A program made the position numbers and the translations under genes. A DNA stretch of 32,716 nucleotides from an uncultured Eubacterium sp. (GTDB lineage Bacteria > Bacillota > Clostridia > Lachnospirales > Lachnospiraceae): assembly GCA_947090545.1 (NCBI GenBank), contig CAMUPC010000017.1:1-32716 (forward strand). Direction: 5' to 3'. Below are positions 15,512 through 23,793 of the stretch, piece after piece. How positions within the stretch are numbered: position 1 is the stretch's first letter; every line of letters begins with the position of its first letter. Under the pieces are notes generated by a model. That model was not told the origin of the DNA. It was given only the letters and a program-made list of their open reading frames with translations, and searched no databases.

Positions 15512-16855
15512 ATGGACAGTTTGGAAGATTTACTGGAGCCTGAAAAGGTGCAGGTCGTTGTGATGATGGGTGGAATGGGAACAAGGCTCAAAGGCTATAC
15601 GGATCATTGCCCAAAGCCGTTGATCGATGTGAATGGAAAACCGTTTTTCGCCTATCAGCTACAGTTGCTGGTGAACGCAGGATTTCAAAAATTTTTGTTT
15701 TGTGTGGGATACCATGCCCCTATGATTGAAGCATATTTTGGCGACGGCTCTGCGTATGGGATTCACATTACCTATTCCTATGATGGAGAAAAGCTGCTGG
15801 GAACAGGTGGTGCAATCAGAAAGGCGATGCCCTATCTGGAGCATGATTTTATGGTAGTTTACGGCGATTCTTTTATGGATATCGATTATACAGAAGTGCT
15901 TTACCGCTACTATGTTGGGAAAAAATCTGGTGCAAGAGCCCTTATGACGATATTGAAAAATGACAGCCTGCTGGATCAGAGCAATGTGATTTATGAGGAC
16001 GGCAGGATTGTATTGTATGACAAGATGCATCCTGTTTCCCAGATGCATTATATTGATTATGGCGTCTGCATGTATGAACGTACTTTGTTTGAGCATTATG
16101 AGCCAGGATGCTTCCTTGATGTGGCAGATATTCAAAAGTCTGTGTCTGTAGAAAGAAAACTGGAAGCATGTCTGGTGCGTAAAAGATTTTATGAAATCGG
16201 GACACCGGGATCTTTAAAAGAATTTGAAGCTTATGCAAACAAACGGTTTGCCAAAAAAAGGCCGGCGGTTTTTCTGGACAGAGACGGAGTGGTGAATGAG
16301 ATTGTATTTAATGAAGATACGGAGGAATTGGAATCACCGTTAAAAACCTGTCAGTTTTCTTTTATGGACCGCGCACTGGAGGCGCTTAGGATTATCAAAG
16401 AGAAAGGATATTATATCTTTATTGTTACAAACCAGCCAGCGGCTGCAAAAGGAAAGACAACACTGGGACAGTTATATGAGATCAACCAGTATCTGCTGGA
16501 TCAATCCATAAAAAATCACTGTGAAATAGACGGGATTTTTATGTGTCCACATTCAGAAAAAAGGACAGCTTATACAAAAGAGACATTTTTAAACAGACGC
16601 TGCAATTGCAGAAAACCAGAGACAGGATTGTTTCAAAGAGCGTTGGGAACCTATGCGGTTGATCTTGAACGGTCTTATATGGCAGGAGATTCTTATACAG
16701 ATGTTTTGGCAGGGCACCGTGCGGGTATACAAGCCGTTTTGATTGGAAACTTAAAATGTGACCTGTGCGCACGGCTTCAGGATTGTAAGCCGAAGATGAT
16801 CTGCGCCAGCCTGTATGAGTTTTCAAAGCAATTACCAAAAGGAGATATAAAATGA
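15512..16855 (+). CDS. Bifunctional HddC-GmhB fusion: heptose-1-phosphate guanylyltransferase and heptose-1,7-bisphosphate phosphatase
   Basis: This 447-residue protein has two domains. Residues 12-235 are a nucleotidyltransferase with GGMGTRL (20-26) and CPKPL (33-37), then LLGTGGAI and VVYGDSFMDIDY, fitting HddC (transfer of GMP to alpha-heptose 1-phosphate). Residues 250-447 are a HAD-IIIA phosphatase: nucleophile D256 and acid D258 in FLDRDGVVNE, TNQPAAAKG, GDSYTDVLAG, and the zinc loop CPHSEKR...CNCRKP that is diagnostic for GmhB. GmhB's product is HddC's substrate, so the fusion would channel the intermediate. The domain order (last enzyme first) is noteworthy. The start has GGGAG 9 nt upstream. 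The stop overlaps the next gene's start. Confidence 0.9.
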   Translation: MDSLEDLLEPEKVQVVVMMGGMGTRLKGYTDHCPKPLIDVNGKPFFAYQLQLLVNAGFQKFLFCVGYHAPMIEAYFGDGSAYGIHITYSYDGEKLLGTGGAIRKAMPYLEHDFMVVYGDSFMDIDYTEVLYRYYVGKKSGARALMTILKNDSLLDQSNVIYEDGRIVLYDKMHPVSQMHYIDYGVCMYERTLFEHYEPGCFLDVADIQKSVSVERKLEACLVRKRFYEIGTPGSLKEFEAYANKRFAKKRPAVFLDRDGVVNEIVFNEDTEELESPLKTCQFSFMDRALEALRIIKEKGYYIFIVTNQPAAAKGKTTLGQLYEINQYLLDQSIKNHCEIDGIFMCPHSEKRTAYTKETFLNRRCNCRKPETGLFQRALGTYAVDLERSYMAGDSYTDVLAGHRAGIQAVLIGNLKCDLCARLQDCKPKMICASLYEFSKQLPKGDIK

Positions 16856-17727
16856 AGTTAGAAGGCAGGGCAGCAATTATTACCGGTGCAAGCCGGGGGC
16901 TTGGGTATAAGATCGCGGAAAAGTTTCTTTTGGAAGGAGCCTCTTTGATAGTATGTGCAAGGAACAGGGAGGAATTGGAAAAAAGTGTCTCGGTTTTTCA
17001 GAAAGAAGAAACGTATTCTGGCAGGATCATACCGATGCGTGCGGATGTTGCAAAAGAAGAAGATGCAGAGGCGTTATGCAGCGCATGTATCAGGCACTTT
17101 GGAAAACTGGATATCGTAGTTAATAACGCGGGGATACATGGAGCAAAAGGTGCGATTGATACGGTGGATATGCGTGAATGGAAAGAAGCAGTCGAGGTCA
17201 ATCTGTATGGGACCGTACATATGGTCCGTCATGCTGTTTTACATATGAAAAAGCAAAAACACGGAAAGATCATTAATTTATCCGGCGGTGGCGCAGCGTC
17301 GCCAAGGCCTTATTTCAGCGCTTATGCAGCGTCTAAGGCGGCGGTTGTCCGGCTTACGGAAAATTTTGCACAGGAATATCAAAAAGACCATATCGATATC
17401 AATGCGGTTGCACCGGGAGCAATGAATACGCGGCTTTTGTCAGATATTTTAAGTGTGGATGAAACAGTGATAGGCAAAGAATATAAAAAAGCGTTGGAAC
17501 AGCTTAAGACGGGAGGAACAGATCTTGAAATTCCGGCTGATTTGTGTGTATACCTGGCTTCTTCGGAAAGTGATGGGATTACGGGCAGGCTGATAAGCGC
17601 TGTATGGGACTCATGGGCGGCTTTGCATACGCATATCAAACAGATACAGGATAGTGATATTTATACATTACGGCGCATTCTTCCGTCTGACAGAGGATTT
17701 GCGTGGGAAGAAGAATCAGGTACTTAG
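16852..17727 (+). CDS. Classical SDR-family oxidoreductase
   Basis: This is a 291-residue short-chain dehydrogenase. TGASRGLG (11-18) is the cofactor motif, NNAG is at 91-94, and the catalytic residues S144, Y158 and K162 are all present, so it should be active. APGAMNTRLLSD and DGITGRLISAVWDSW follow. A tail of about 40 residues (HTHIKQIQDSDIYTLRRILP) extends past the usual SDR core and might contact substrate. The start overlaps the HddC-GmhB stop and the GmhA-type gene starts 13 nt later, so it sits inside the heptose pathway genes. Reduction or epimerisation of the heptose or its GDP derivative is plausible, but no step of the known pathway needs it. Confidence 0.86.
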   Translation: MKLEGRAAIITGASRGLGYKIAEKFLLEGASLIVCARNREELEKSVSVFQKEETYSGRIIPMRADVAKEEDAEALCSACIRHFGKLDIVVNNAGIHGAKGAIDTVDMREWKEAVEVNLYGTVHMVRHAVLHMKKQKHGKIINLSGGGAASPRPYFSAYAASKAAVVRLTENFAQEYQKDHIDINAVAPGAMNTRLLSDILSVDETVIGKEYKKALEQLKTGGTDLEIPADLCVYLASSESDGITGRLISAVWDSWAALHTHIKQIQDSDIYTLRRILPSDRGFAWEEESGT

Positions 17728-17740
17728 AAAGAGAGGAATT

Positions 17741-18307
17741 ATGATGATGAGCAGAGAATATGTGGATAACTATTTAGCAGAAACACAGGAAATTGTAACG
17801 AAGATTTCACGGGATGAAATCGTAAAGGCGGCGGGTATTTTAAAAGCATTACAGGAGAAAAAGGGACGTTTATTTATCCTGGGCGTGGGAGGAAGCGCGG
17901 CAAATGCGTCCCATGCGGTCAATGATTTCAGGAAAATAGGCGGTATTGAGGCTTATGCGCCCACAGATAATGTTTCAGAGTTAACGGCAAGGACAAACGA
18001 TGAAGGCTGGGAAACGACTTTTTGCGAATGGCTGAAGCTATCCAAAATAGGAAAGCAGGATGTAGTTTTGGTGCTTTCCGTTGGAGGAGGAAGCAAGACC
18101 ACTTCTTTGAATATTGTAAATGCCTTAAAGCTTGCGAAAGAGCAGGGCGCTGGTATTATTTCCATTGTGTCCAGAGACGGCGGCTATGCAAAAACCGTAT
18201 CCGATGCGTGCATTCTGATACCAGTTGTGCATGAAAACAGGATTACACCTCATGCAGAAGGATGGCAGGGTGTCATCTGGCATTTGCTTGTAAACGCAAT
18301 TGCTTAA
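17741..18307 (+). CDS. gmhA: GmhA-type phosphoheptose isomerase (SIS domain)
   Basis: This 188-residue SIS-domain protein is predicted to convert sedoheptulose 7-phosphate to D-glycero-D-manno-heptose 7-phosphate, the first step of the local pathway. The SIS core shows LFILGVGGSAANASHAVNDF (44-63), SVGGGSKTTSLNIVNAL and IVSRDGGYAK. By motif alignment to E. coli GmhA, the metal/catalytic ligands are H58, D62, E173 and H181. The classical set is His-Glu-Gln-His, so two positions are changed. This may be a distinct subfamily with a shifted substrate. The start is one of three consecutive ATGs (17741, 17744, 17747) after GAGAGG; the later two are better spaced. Confidence 0.82.
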   Translation: MMMSREYVDNYLAETQEIVTKISRDEIVKAAGILKALQEKKGRLFILGVGGSAANASHAVNDFRKIGGIEAYAPTDNVSELTARTNDEGWETTFCEWLKLSKIGKQDVVLVLSVGGGSKTTSLNIVNALKLAKEQGAGIISIVSRDGGYAKTVSDACILIPVVHENRITPHAEGWQGVIWHLLVNAIA

Positions 18308-18354
18308 GCAGGTTTAGAATAAGAATTTGATGAATTACGCAAGGAGAATGAAAA

Positions 18355-19074
18355 ATGAGATACGAAGATTTAAAAATTGCGGTATTTGCAGACGGGGCAG
18401 ATATCGATGGAATGAAAGCAGAATACAAAAAAGGCGTTGTAAAAGGGTTTACGACGAACCCATCCCTGATGAAAAAAGCGGGGGTAAGCGATTATGTGTC
18501 GTTTTCCAGGGAGGTTGTAAAGGAAATATCGGATTTGCCGCTTTCCTTCGAGGTATTTGCAGATGATTTTGAGACAATGGAAAAAGAGGCAAAAGTGATT
18601 GCTGCTTTGGGTGGCAATGTATATGTGAAGATTCCAATTACGAATACAATAGGGGAATCCAGCATACCGCTCATTCAAAGATTATCTGCGGATGGCATAA
18701 AAATAAATGTGACGGCTGTTTTTACGCTGGAACAGGTGCGCCAGGCGGTAGATGCTTTTGCGGTGGGCACACAAAATATCGTATCTGTATTTGCAGGCAG
18801 AATTATGGATGCAGGCGTGGATGCAGAGCCAATGATGAGAGAGGCATCAAAAATCTGCAAAAAGAAGGCAGGTACACAAAGCTTGTGGGCAAGCTGCCGG
18901 GAAGTATTTAATATTATACAGGCAGATCGGTGCGGTGTGGATATTATTACGGTTACAAATGACCTTTTGGCTAAGATACCGAATTTTGGAAAAGACCTTG
19001 CACAGTTTTCCTTAGAAACCGTGCAGATGTTTGCCAGAGACGGAGAAAGCCTTGGGTTTTCTATTTTGGAATAG
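18355..19074 (+). CDS. Transaldolase / fructose-6-phosphate aldolase family protein
   Basis: This is a 239-residue class I aldolase-type TIM barrel. FADGADIDGM with the conserved Asp, GFTTNPSL, VYVKIPITN with the Schiff-base lysine K92, and INVTAVFTLEQ are the family landmarks. The length fits the short transaldolase/MipB subfamily (about 215-240 residues). Transaldolase can make sedoheptulose 7-phosphate from fructose 6-phosphate and erythrose 4-phosphate, which is the substrate of the GmhA-type enzyme encoded 47 nt upstream. The likely job here is to feed the GDP-heptose branch. An alternative is a dedicated aldolase building or trimming another sugar. AAGGAG precedes the ATG at 18355. Confidence 0.85.
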   Translation: MRYEDLKIAVFADGADIDGMKAEYKKGVVKGFTTNPSLMKKAGVSDYVSFSREVVKEISDLPLSFEVFADDFETMEKEAKVIAALGGNVYVKIPITNTIGESSIPLIQRLSADGIKINVTAVFTLEQVRQAVDAFAVGTQNIVSVFAGRIMDAGVDAEPMMREASKICKKKAGTQSLWASCREVFNIIQADRCGVDIITVTNDLLAKIPNFGKDLAQFSLETVQMFARDGESLGFSILE

Positions 19075-19098
19075 AACGTGCAGGAAATGAGGAAGTAG

Positions 19099-20073
19099 AT
19101 GTCAGAAGATAGGGATTATTTATTATCGATTGTCGTGCCGGTATATTGTGAGGAAAAGGGGATTGCGTCCTTTCTGGAACGTATGGAAGGCGTTATGGAG
19201 AAAATAGGATGCAGATATGAGATCCTTTTCTGCCTGGACCCGTCACCTGATCGGACATATGAAGTGATTAAAGAGAATATCATACGAAATCAAAATATCC
19301 GCCTAATTCAATTCAGCCGGCGTTTTGGGCAGCCGGCGGCAACGATGGCAGGAATCTTAAACTGTGACGGAGAGGCATGTGTTGTGATTGATGCAGATTT
19401 GCAGGACCCGCCGGAACTGGTTGCTGAAATGGTGGGCAAATGGCAGGAAGGATACGATGTCGTCTATGCCCAGAGGACAAGCCGAAAAGGGGAGACTCTA
19501 ATAAAGAAGCTGGTAGCAAGGATTGGCTACCAGGTAATTAATGCGATGGGTGAAGTGGAGATCCCTGTAAATACAGGAGATTTCCGGCTGATGAGCCGCA
19601 GGGTGATCGAACAACTGAGAAACTTAAATGAGCATCACGGATTTTTAAGGGGCATGGTTGCATTGGTAGGATATCGTCAGACGGCGGTTCCATACCAGCG
19701 GGATGCAAGGGCTTCGGGAAAGGGAAAATACAACCGCTTTACAGGTTCGCTCAAAATTGGATTAAATGGCTTGATCTGCTTTTCGTCAAAGCCGTTGCAG
19801 GTAATGTCAGGGTTAGGCTTTTTTTCAGCCGGAATAGGCATATTACTTGCCGTCTGGTATTTTATCCAAAAGGTATTTTTAAAGTATGACCTGACCCCAG
19901 GGCTTTCGACTACGGTAATTTTAATTACATTATTTGGCGGTTTGCAGCTTTTTTGCCTGGGTATTCTAGGTGAATATATCGGCAGGATTTATGATGAGGT
20001 AAAACGAAGGCCGCTGTATATTGTGGATCAAACTGAAAATATGGATCGGGATAAGCAAATATTTCATAAATAG
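19099..20073 (+). CDS. GtrB/DPM1-type polyprenyl-phosphate glycosyltransferase
   Basis: This 324-residue GT2 enzyme has a catalytic domain facing the cytoplasm and two C-terminal membrane helices (about 232-256 and 274-297). LSIVVPVYCEEKGI opens the fold. FSRRFGQPAATMAGI and the acidic motif DADLQDPPEL (D98-x-D100-x2-D103) are characteristic of GtrB/ArnC/DPM1 enzymes, and RDARASGKGKYNRFT is the conserved Arg/Lys loop. It should load a sugar from a nucleotide donor onto undecaprenyl phosphate. With the GtrA homologue at 12115 and the large membrane protein at 21048 it could form a three-part extracytoplasmic glycosylation system. The sugar is unknown; GDP-linked donors made in this operon are candidates. 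Confidence 0.88.
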   Translation: MSEDRDYLLSIVVPVYCEEKGIASFLERMEGVMEKIGCRYEILFCLDPSPDRTYEVIKENIIRNQNIRLIQFSRRFGQPAATMAGILNCDGEACVVIDADLQDPPELVAEMVGKWQEGYDVVYAQRTSRKGETLIKKLVARIGYQVINAMGEVEIPVNTGDFRLMSRRVIEQLRNLNEHHGFLRGMVALVGYRQTAVPYQRDARASGKGKYNRFTGSLKIGLNGLICFSSKPLQVMSGLGFFSAGIGILLAVWYFIQKVFLKYDLTPGLSTTVILITLFGGLQLFCLGILGEYIGRIYDEVKRRPLYIVDQTENMDRDKQIFHK

Positions 20074-20084
20074 GAGAAAAGAAG

Positions 20085-21014
20085 ATGAAGTTTTTGAATT
20101 TCGATAAAATCAAAGAAATACCGAAAAAATATGCTGACGGCTGGTGTATGGCAGATGGAAAAAGAGTTGGCGTCATACATGCAAAGTACGGGCTTATGGA
20201 TTCGCAGCATGGCGAGCAGGAAATGTCGTGGGATGACTCGCTGGAAGAAATATGCGAGGATGCCAGTAAAAATCATTTTCTTGATGTTTATGAAAGAAAA
20301 TTAGCGATTCGCTTGTTAAGGCCGTATATGGCGAAAAAAAGACGTTGTATCGTATGTGATTTTGGAGCGTCGTCTGGTTATATGATTGCTGACTTGAAAA
20401 ATGCTTTTCCGAGAAATAAATTTGTAGCTTGTGATTTGTGTGAGGGAGGGTTATACCGTTCGTACAAAAACAATCCCGATATTATGCACATACAGATGAA
20501 TCTAAAGAAGATACCGTTTCGCGATAACAGCGTGGATGCAGCGGTCTGTCTGAATGTGCTGGAGCACATTGGCAATGATAAAAAGGCGTTAAAAGAAATA
20601 TTTCGTGTAATGAAACAGAGAGGAATTGTCTGTTTTGTGGTGCCATATGGCAGAAGCTTATTTGATTATTATGATGAGTCTATTTTTCATAAGCGCAGGT
20701 ATGGGAAGAAGGAACTGGCAGGCAAGGTGCAAGAAGCAGGATTTCAGGTGGCCTATGAGAATTATATAGGTACATCGATTTATCCGGTTTTTGCAATGAA
20801 AAAGCGATGGAACCAGTTGCTTGGCAGGCGGATGTCACAAAAAGAAAAACGGATAGCATTTGCGAAAGATCAAGATACAGCGAAAGATTCCAAGATTGGG
20901 CATTTTCTTATGGGAGCGGAATATTTATTAGCTGGAAAAGTGCATGTTCCTTTTGGAATCAGGAATGTAGTACTGGCTGAGAAACCAGTGGCAAATACGT
21001 ACAATGCAATTTAG
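20085..21014 (+). CDS. Class I SAM-dependent methyltransferase
   Basis: This is a 309-residue protein. Motif I is CDFGASSGYM (near residue 90), an acidic residue ends the second strand (FVACDL), and DAAVCLNVLEHIGNDKKALKEIFRVMK matches the Methyltransf_11 motif region. The first 80 residues and the last 70 are not typical of the core and may bind the acceptor. TAGGAGAAAAGAAG precedes ATG 20085, and the gene starts 11 nt after gtrB. The likely role is O-methylation of a sugar in the glycan or of a nucleotide-sugar precursor. The exact acceptor cannot be told. Confidence 0.83.
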   Translation: MKFLNFDKIKEIPKKYADGWCMADGKRVGVIHAKYGLMDSQHGEQEMSWDDSLEEICEDASKNHFLDVYERKLAIRLLRPYMAKKRRCIVCDFGASSGYMIADLKNAFPRNKFVACDLCEGGLYRSYKNNPDIMHIQMNLKKIPFRDNSVDAAVCLNVLEHIGNDKKALKEIFRVMKQRGIVCFVVPYGRSLFDYYDESIFHKRRYGKKELAGKVQEAGFQVAYENYIGTSIYPVFAMKKRWNQLLGRRMSQKEKRIAFAKDQDTAKDSKIGHFLMGAEYLLAGKVHVPFGIRNVVLAEKPVANTYNAI

Positions 21015-21047
21015 AAAAAGGATAGAGGTAATCAGGAGAATCGTGTG

Positions 21048-23717
21048 ATGATGCAATATATTTTTATTATGATAGGATTTTATTTTATTACATGCATCTA
21101 TGGCATTCCTTTTCAGATTTTTTTGGAAAATGACAGGACAAAGAGATTTAGAGAAATTACATGCCCGCTTTATGGACTGAGTATAGGGATGATATTGATG
21201 TTTTATTTGAACTGTTTGGAATTTTCAGTATCGGAGACAGGGCTGCCATTAACGTTATTTTTCTTAGTGATCGATTTTGCCATTGTGATTTGGAAACGAA
21301 AATGTTTTTTTATAAACTATAAAAAAACAGGATTCTGTTGTTTGATTATTGCAGTCATTACGATTTATTTTGCAATTCCTGGTATTGTAAACAATGGGGG
21401 CGAATTGCCGGTTATTTTATCAAATCATGATTTTGTGTTTTATGCAGCCGGCAGTAATGCCGTAAAGTATCATGGCGCATCCTATATCAGAGACAATTTC
21501 GGCAGGCTGTCAGGTATGGTTATGGATATTCAAAACCGTTATATCGATTATTGGATTGCATATATTTCTTCTGTATTTAGGGTAAGCGTTTTTAACGCGG
21601 CAAGCCTGCTTTCTATTTATTTGTATAGTATGTTTGTTATTGCCGGAGTAGGGATAATATCTACTTTTTTTCAGAAGAAGTGGCTGTATTTAGCAGCAGG
21701 CTGCTGGTTCTTTTTTAACTGCAATTTTCAATATATGTTTTATCAGGGATTTATAGGGCAGATAGCATCGATCAGCCTGATGGTTATGATAACTGCCATA
21801 TTGCTATGGCTTGTGGATTGTCCCGTCGTTTTAGAGAAAGAATCGATATCTTTGGGTATTTTTGCGGCAGGGCTTGCGGCAGCTTATGGTGAGATGATTC
21901 CTATAGTAGTATTACCAATGCTGTTGGCGCTGGTTATTATGTTTGCAGTGAATAAAAATCGGTGCAAAGTATTGTTTTATGATTTTGTTATAGCAGCAGT
22001 TACCGTAGGTATTATTTTTGCAAGAGGATATTATACCTCGATTATGATGGCTTTTCTTTCTAATGATGTTACGGCGGGATGGGATATCAAGCCTGGGTTT
22101 TTATTGCAAAGCTTAGGTGTATATAATGTCCATACAATTGGTGTTTTTGAAAACTATGAGATTCCGGCAGCAATATTATTTGTTGTGGGAATTGGAGTAT
22201 TGCTTGGAATTTGCCTGTATGTATATCAAAAGTTTACTGGAGGAACGCGTGTACTATTAGAGAGTTATCTAATTTCTTATGGGCTGCTGTATTTTTTGTT
22301 TTTATATCGATATGACCTCTATAAGACATTCAAGGCAATGCTAAATACAAGTTATATTTTTATCGTAGCCGTCATTGTTTTTTTATATGACACGGAACAT
22401 ATAGCCGTAAAGCAGAGATTTCTAAAAAATGTTTTTATGGGAGCTGCATTACTGTTTGTTGTTGGAGGAGGGATCAATGTATCAGCGTTGGATTATGCAT
22501 ATAGTACGGCAATCGAAAGCGGATATCATGCTTATGCAAATGTAGTTGGAAACGGGCACAATGAATTACAGGAATTTTTGGAACAGACAAGCTGTGATGA
22601 TATTTATATCAGCGGAGGGGTATATTGGGATGACGTGGCAGCACTGGCTATGACAGCAAGTATGGATAGAAAAGCGCAGGATATAGAAGATTATCTATGG
22701 GGATTAGAAGATCGGCTTCCAGGAAATCGTGCAGTAGTGATTGACTCTTCTGTTTTGCCGGATGCAGTCAGATTTACGGGCAAAATTCTATTGGAAAATC
22801 CGGTTTATACAGTAAAAGAAATCGATACATCCTATCCGTTTTGTTTAAACAGCCGCGCCTTGGGAGCATTATCTTTTTTTGGCTTGGATGAGAAAGGGTA
22901 TGCGTTAGGAGGCAGAAAAATACAAAATCAAAATTCAGAACTGGAATTTTACGTAGGCCAGGATCGGATTCATGATGTATCTTTTTGCTTTGTGAGTAAT
23001 TCAGAAAATAAAATTAAGATTACAATGCCGGATGGAAAAGAACAAGTCTTACAATGTGTGCCTGGATTAAATGAAATACAGTTTTCGGATATTTTATTTT
23101 CTAAAGGAAAGGGAAATTTTATAAAGATAAATACGGAAAATCTGGATACATATCTTCAAAGCCTGTCATTTGAAACAGATGAGGAACTGCCCAAATATGC
23201 GTATCATACGGCTGATTTGCAAAAATATGGTTATTTTTCGCTGCAAAAGATGATAAGCAGATTGCAGGAAGCTTTCAAAAGGGCAGAGCTATTAGATTAT
23301 AATGGAACTGATATTTCATTTATGCCGCAGGGAAATTATGGAAAATTTGTACCAGATGGATTGTGGGGGAGTGAGGAAGGTGGTTTGTGGACGAAAGACA
23401 GGTTTAATTTGTCTGTACGATTGAAAGAAGTGAATGATATCTGTATATCATGGGATGGGCAGGTTTTTCAGAAAGATTATAAAATACATGTTTCTTGCAA
23501 TGATCAGGATTTAGGTTATGCCGAGGTGAACGATGACCAGACATTGAAAGATTTTATCATTGATAAAAAATTTTTGATAAGGGGAGAAAACAATTTTCAG
23601 TTTGAAATTGAAAATATTGTTTCGCCTTATGATCTGGGACAGGGCTATGATCAGAGACAGCTTGGGATATTCCTTCGGCATATAATTTTAAGAAAAGCAG
23701 GAGGAGAAGAAACGTGA
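21048..23717 (+). CDS. Large polytopic membrane protein, candidate GT-C glycosyltransferase with extracytoplasmic C-terminal domain
   Basis: This is an 889-residue protein of no family I can name with confidence. Residues 1-480 contain about 11-12 hydrophobic helices. The loop after the early helices holds SNHDFVFYAAGSNAV (Asp near residue 128), placed and patterned like the catalytic Asp loop of GT-C enzymes that use polyprenyl-phosphate sugars. The remaining 400 residues are soluble and end in a beta-rich stretch (ISWDGQVF to QRQLGIFLRHIILRK) resembling sugar-binding beta-sandwiches. It would act outside the membrane, perhaps transferring the sugar loaded by GtrB and flipped by GtrA. Start: GTG 21045, ATG 21048 and ATG 21051 are adjacent; AGGAG at 21034-21038 best fits 21048. 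The gene is AT-rich compared with the heptose genes. Confidence 0.78.
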   Translation: MMQYIFIMIGFYFITCIYGIPFQIFLENDRTKRFREITCPLYGLSIGMILMFYLNCLEFSVSETGLPLTLFFLVIDFAIVIWKRKCFFINYKKTGFCCLIIAVITIYFAIPGIVNNGGELPVILSNHDFVFYAAGSNAVKYHGASYIRDNFGRLSGMVMDIQNRYIDYWIAYISSVFRVSVFNAASLLSIYLYSMFVIAGVGIISTFFQKKWLYLAAGCWFFFNCNFQYMFYQGFIGQIASISLMVMITAILLWLVDCPVVLEKESISLGIFAAGLAAAYGEMIPIVVLPMLLALVIMFAVNKNRCKVLFYDFVIAAVTVGIIFARGYYTSIMMAFLSNDVTAGWDIKPGFLLQSLGVYNVHTIGVFENYEIPAAILFVVGIGVLLGICLYVYQKFTGGTRVLLESYLISYGLLYFLFLYRYDLYKTFKAMLNTSYIFIVAVIVFLYDTEHIAVKQRFLKNVFMGAALLFVVGGGINVSALDYAYSTAIESGYHAYANVVGNGHNELQEFLEQTSCDDIYISGGVYWDDVAALAMTASMDRKAQDIEDYLWGLEDRLPGNRAVVIDSSVLPDAVRFTGKILLENPVYTVKEIDTSYPFCLNSRALGALSFFGLDEKGYALGGRKIQNQNSELEFYVGQDRIHDVSFCFVSNSENKIKITMPDGKEQVLQCVPGLNEIQFSDILFSKGKGNFIKINTENLDTYLQSLSFETDEELPKYAYHTADLQKYGYFSLQKMISRLQEAFKRAELLDYNGTDISFMPQGNYGKFVPDGLWGSEEGGLWTKDRFNLSVRLKEVNDICISWDGQVFQKDYKIHVSCNDQDLGYAEVNDDQTLKDFIIDKKFLIRGENNFQFEIENIVSPYDLGQGYDQRQLGIFLRHIILRKAGGEET

Positions 23718-23793
23718 TGGCAGGATGTAGATATGAGTAAATTATGAATGGCGATCAATATATAAAACAACATACTGTAAGAAAGGATATGCG

